Source: Phycisphaera sp.
GTDB lineage: Bacteria > Planctomycetota > Phycisphaerae > Phycisphaerales > Phycisphaeraceae
Length of the DNA: 5,664 nt
Direction: 5' to 3'
NCBI GenBank assembly: GCA_029287335.1
Contig: JARFRI010000151.1
Location: forward strand, 1-5,664
Translations under genes and position numbers: made by a program
Notes under the pieces: generated by a model
Told to the model about the DNA's origin: nothing
Databases searched by the model: none
What the model saw: the letters and a program-made list of their open reading frames with translations, nothing else
Shown: piece after piece, positions 2,791 to 5,664 of the stretch
How the letters are laid out: each line of letters opens with the position of its first letter
How positions within the stretch are numbered: the first letter of the stretch is position 1

Positions 2791-5664
2791 ATGCCTAAAG
2801 CACGCCTCATCCCGATCTGCCTGACGGTTGTGTTTTTGTGCGCCTGTGGCCGATCTGATCGGACGCAGGAGCAACAAGACATCACATCTGTCGCGGACAA
2901 GCCAGCCGTCGCAGCGGCCGAGAAACTCAGCTACAACCGCGATATCCGCCCGATCCTTTCGGACAAATGCTTCGCCTGCCATGGCCCAGACAGCGCCGCA
3001 CGCGAGGCCGACCTGCGGCTGGACACAACCAAAGACGGCGACGATCACGACGGTGCCTACTTCGCCATCACGCCCGGCGACCCGGAAGCCAGCGAACTGG
3101 TCAGCCGGATCTTCTCCAAGAAGTCGGGCAAGATGGGTGTCATGCCGCCGGTGTCGTCTAACCTCGAACTCACCGATGAAGAAAAAGAAAAGTTGGTTCG
3201 ATGGATCGAGCAGGGTGGCGAGTATGAAGCCCACTGGTCCTTTGAGTCGTTGCCTCAAAGGGTCGAGGTGCCGGAGGTTCAAAATGAGCCGTGGGTCCGT
3301 GATCCGATCGATCGTTTTGTGCTCGCCCGCCTCGAAGCGCAAGAGAGGACGCCCAGCAAAGAGGCTTCGCGTGAGCGTTGGCTGCGCCGGGTGACGTACG
3401 ATCTGACGGGTCTGCCGCCGACGGTCGAGCAGGTGCAGGCTTTCCTTGCCGATCAAAGTGGCGATGCTTACGAGCGCGTCGCCGATCGGCTGCTTGCTTC
3501 ACCACACTTTGGCGAGCGGATGGCGGTGCCTTGGCTGGACATGGCTCGTTATGCCGACACGTATGGTTACTCTGTGGATGGTTTCCGCATGTCCTGGCCA
3601 TGGCGCGACTGGGTAGTCAAAGCCTTCAACGACAACCTGCCTTACGACCAGTTCCTGACATGGCAACTCGCTGGCGACCTCTTGCCCAATGCGACGCGTG
3701 AGCAGCAACTCGCCACCGCGTTTAATCGTTTGCACCGCATGAACGCCGAGGGCGGGGCGATCCCTGAAGAGTGGCGTAACGAAAGCGTCGCCGACCGGCT
3801 GCACACCTTCGGCACCGCGTTCATGGGGATGACCCTGGAGTGTGCCCGCTGCCACGACCACCGCTACGACCCGATCTCGCATGAAAACTATTACGAGATG
3901 TTCGCCTTCTTTAACAGCATTGATGAGTCGGGCACCGCCGAATTCAAACGCCCGGACATCATCCCGCCGCCGTCAATGTTGCTGCCAAGTGCCGATCAAC
4001 AGAAACAATTGCAGGACCTGGTACAGGCACAAGAGCAATCGCATCAACGTCTCGCATCATTGTCGGTCGAGCGCGACGCCGCATTCAAAGCCTGGCTCGC
4101 ATCGGACAAGATCGAGCCGGTGATCCCCGGTCTCATCGGTGATTACGGCTTTGATTCAGTGGATGGCGACAAACTGATCAACCGCGTTGACGGCGGCAAG
4201 CCAGGCTCGATCGGTCAGCACGAATCGACGCACAAGCCCAAGCTGGAACAGGGCGTTGACAACCAGGCCCTGCTCTTTGATGGTGACAACTTCGCAGCGC
4301 TGCCCGGTATGGCGGATATCGATCGATGGACACCGTTTACGGCTGCGCTTTGGTTCAAGGTGGACGAGTTGGACGAGGGCGCACCACGTGTGATCGCTAA
4401 ACGCACGTCAGGCACCGACGTCGGGCCTTACGGCTTCGACCTGATGCTTGACCATGGGAAGGTGATGGCCCGTGCGTATCGGCACTGGCCGGGCAACGCG
4501 ATCGGCGTGCGGACCGGCAGCGTGGTGAAGCCCGGGCAGTGGGTCCATGTCGTCTGGCGTTACGACGGCTCAAGCCAAGCCAGTGGTTTGTCGCTTTCCA
4601 TCAACGGCGAGGTCGCTGATCTGGAAGTCGTGCGCGACGGACCACTACTGAAGACTGTCGGCACCGGCAGGCCGTTTGGCCCATCCGCCAAGGAACTCAT
4701 CATCGGCCAACGCTTTCGCGATCGCGGCCTGTCCGACGGCATGGTCGACGAGGTCAAGCTCATCCGGCGCGCGGTGTCAGATGTCGAAGCCAAGCACTTG
4801 TTCGACGGCAAAGCACTTGCGCAAGCCATCGAAACGGGCGACCAATCGGCGCTTCGGGACTACTACTTCTCTGCGATCGATCCGCCGATGCGTGAGGCAC
4901 AGGCCAAGCTGACCCAGGCACGCGAGCAGTTCGTCAAGCACGAGAACACGATCCCCGAGATCGCGGTCATGCGTGAGATGCCGCAGCCTAGGCCGGCCCA
5001 TCTCTTGGCCCGCGGGTTATATAACGCCGAGCGCACCGAAGACAACCGCGTCCAGCGGGATGTGCCTGAGGCCATCGCACCATGGAACGCAGATTTGCCA
5101 CGCGATCGCCTCGGCCTGGCGAAGTGGCTCACCCAGCCTAACCACCCACTCACTGCCCGCGTCGCGGTCAATCGTCTTTGGCAGATGTGCTTTGGCTCAG
5201 GACTCGTCGCGTCGATCGACAACTTCGGCGCACAAGGTAGTTTGCCCACTCACCCGGATTTACTCGACAACCTCGCGGTCAGCTACATCCAATCGGGCTG
5301 GGACACCAAGGCGATGCTCAGACGGATCGTGCTCAGTGCGACGTATCGGCAGGATTCTTCAACCACGCCTGAACAATGGAAAAGCGACCCGAACAACGAA
5401 TTATTTTCACGCGGCCCGGCCAGGCGGTTGGACGCCGAAATGATCCGCGATACCGCGCTGAGCACGTCGGGCCTGCTTGTCCGCAAGCAGGGCGGCGCAC
5501 CGGCCTACCCCTACCAGCCCAATGGCTTATGGAAAGAAGTCAGCGGCGAAACCTACAAGCAGGGCAAAGGCGAGTCGTTGTATCGGCGATCGCTGTACAC
5601 GGTTTGGAAACGCGCGGTGCCGATGCCGAACATGATGGCTTTTGATACACCGACACGCGAGGCC
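2791..5664 (+). CDS. Planctomycete cytochrome C / DUF1549 / LamG-like / DUF1553 lipoprotein, C-terminus cut by window
   Basis: The frame stays open from ATG 2791 to the window end (958 codons, no stop). The start is bounded by an in-frame TAA at 2773-2775 and followed by a short signal peptide ending in a lipobox-like LCAC (C19). Residues about 48-145 form the PSCyt1 domain, with CFACHGPD (CXXCH at 60-64), DLRLD at 74-78, a possible distal ligand in MPP (M118), and RWIEQGG. DUF1549 spans about 171-380 and includes NAEGGAIPEEWR and a second CXXCH, ECARCHDHRYDPIS (C351, C354, H355). A Gln-rich coiled coil lies at about 401-435, a LamG/concanavalin-like beta domain at about 450-675, a second coil at about 698-720, and DUF1553 from about 725 on (NRLWQ at 794-798, RLDAEMIRD at 879-887, GGAPAYPYQPNGLW at 901-914). 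The window ends inside the conserved FDTPTREA segment, so roughly 100-150 residues are probably missing. The protein should act outside the cytoplasm. Genes of this type often sit beside DUF1501 genes and are linked, without firm proof, to polysaccharide breakdown or redox chemistry. Confidence 0.93.
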   Translation, partial: MPKARLIPICLTVVFLCACGRSDRTQEQQDITSVADKPAVAAAEKLSYNRDIRPILSDKCFACHGPDSAAREADLRLDTTKDGDDHDGAYFAITPGDPEASELVSRIFSKKSGKMGVMPPVSSNLELTDEEKEKLVRWIEQGGEYEAHWSFESLPQRVEVPEVQNEPWVRDPIDRFVLARLEAQERTPSKEASRERWLRRVTYDLTGLPPTVEQVQAFLADQSGDAYERVADRLLASPHFGERMAVPWLDMARYADTYGYSVDGFRMSWPWRDWVVKAFNDNLPYDQFLTWQLAGDLLPNATREQQLATAFNRLHRMNAEGGAIPEEWRNESVADRLHTFGTAFMGMTLECARCHDHRYDPISHENYYEMFAFFNSIDESGTAEFKRPDIIPPPSMLLPSADQQKQLQDLVQAQEQSHQRLASLSVERDAAFKAWLASDKIEPVIPGLIGDYGFDSVDGDKLINRVDGGKPGSIGQHESTHKPKLEQGVDNQALLFDGDNFAALPGMADIDRWTPFTAALWFKVDELDEGAPRVIAKRTSGTDVGPYGFDLMLDHGKVMARAYRHWPGNAIGVRTGSVVKPGQWVHVVWRYDGSSQASGLSLSINGEVADLEVVRDGPLLKTVGTGRPFGPSAKELIIGQRFRDRGLSDGMVDEVKLIRRAVSDVEAKHLFDGKALAQAIETGDQSALRDYYFSAIDPPMREAQAKLTQAREQFVKHENTIPEIAVMREMPQPRPAHLLARGLYNAERTEDNRVQRDVPEAIAPWNADLPRDRLGLAKWLTQPNHPLTARVAVNRLWQMCFGSGLVASIDNFGAQGSLPTHPDLLDNLAVSYIQSGWDTKAMLRRIVLSATYRQDSSTTPEQWKSDPNNELFSRGPARRLDAEMIRDTALSTSGLLVRKQGGAPAYPYQPNGLWKEVSGETYKQGKGESLYRRSLYTVWKRAVPMPNMMAFDTPTREA

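Noticed and set aside
2767..3456. A 229-residue minus-strand open frame opposite the start of the cytochrome lipoprotein gene
   Set aside because: It is the codon-aligned mirror of a clearly identified gene, with no family motif and no good start context.
3842..4123. Out-of-frame plus-strand ORFs within the large gene (for example 2828-3394, 3842-4123, 4973-5443, 5376-5645)
   Set aside because: They overlap conserved DUF1549, LamG and DUF1553 sequence in another frame and translate to low-complexity Arg/Ser/Thr-rich peptides.
1..5664. A defence, toxin-antitoxin or mobile-element system
   Set aside because: No nuclease, transposase, integrase, toxin or reverse-transcriptase motif was seen in any frame; every long gene belongs to envelope metabolism or the planctomycete cytochrome/DUF families.

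Overview
The window looks like a GC-rich chromosomal segment from the PVC superphylum, most likely a planctomycete. The main evidence is the large plus-strand gene that fills the second half. It encodes a Planctomycete-type cytochrome C / DUF1549 / LamG-like / DUF1553 protein, an architecture greatly expanded in Planctomycetota and Verrucomicrobiota. A pair of identical GC-rich hairpin repeats between two convergent genes also fits. No RNA gene, transposase, CRISPR array or phage gene was seen.

Layout. (1) At the left edge is the 3' end of a plus-strand membrane-protein gene, cut by the window. (2) A short convergent spacer (278-365) carries two identical 19-base hairpin units that probably insulate or terminate the flanking genes. 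(3) Two minus-strand genes follow, which I read as an operon transcribed right to left: a DUF368 membrane protein (undecaprenyl-phosphate translocase family), then galE (UDP-glucose 4-epimerase), 55 bases apart. Both have TTG as the outermost possible start. (4) A divergent spacer of about 180 bases (2608-2790) holds a good plus-strand promoter with a perfect TATAAT. A perfect 14-base palindrome with a TACA-N2-TGTA core lies between its -35 and -10 elements. Downstream is a 13-codon open leader reading frame with its own Shine-Dalgarno sequence. (5) From 2791 to the right edge is the cytochrome-type lipoprotein gene, 958 codons visible, with its C-terminus cut off.

How the genes may fit together. 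GalE makes UDP-galactose, and DUF368 proteins return the C55 lipid carrier used for envelope polysaccharide assembly, so the minus-strand pair points to cell-envelope or exopolysaccharide synthesis. The large gene encodes an exported, probably membrane-anchored protein with one classical and one additional CXXCH haem-type motif and a carbohydrate-binding-like LamG domain. Such proteins are usually found with DUF1501 proteins or sulfatases and are thought to act in periplasmic polysaccharide breakdown or redox chemistry, but their activity is not established. The divergent spacer is the most interesting part: a candidate BlaI/MecI/CopY-type operator and a leader frame ahead of a gene with no Shine-Dalgarno of its own. 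I found no clear sign of a wholly new multi-gene system.
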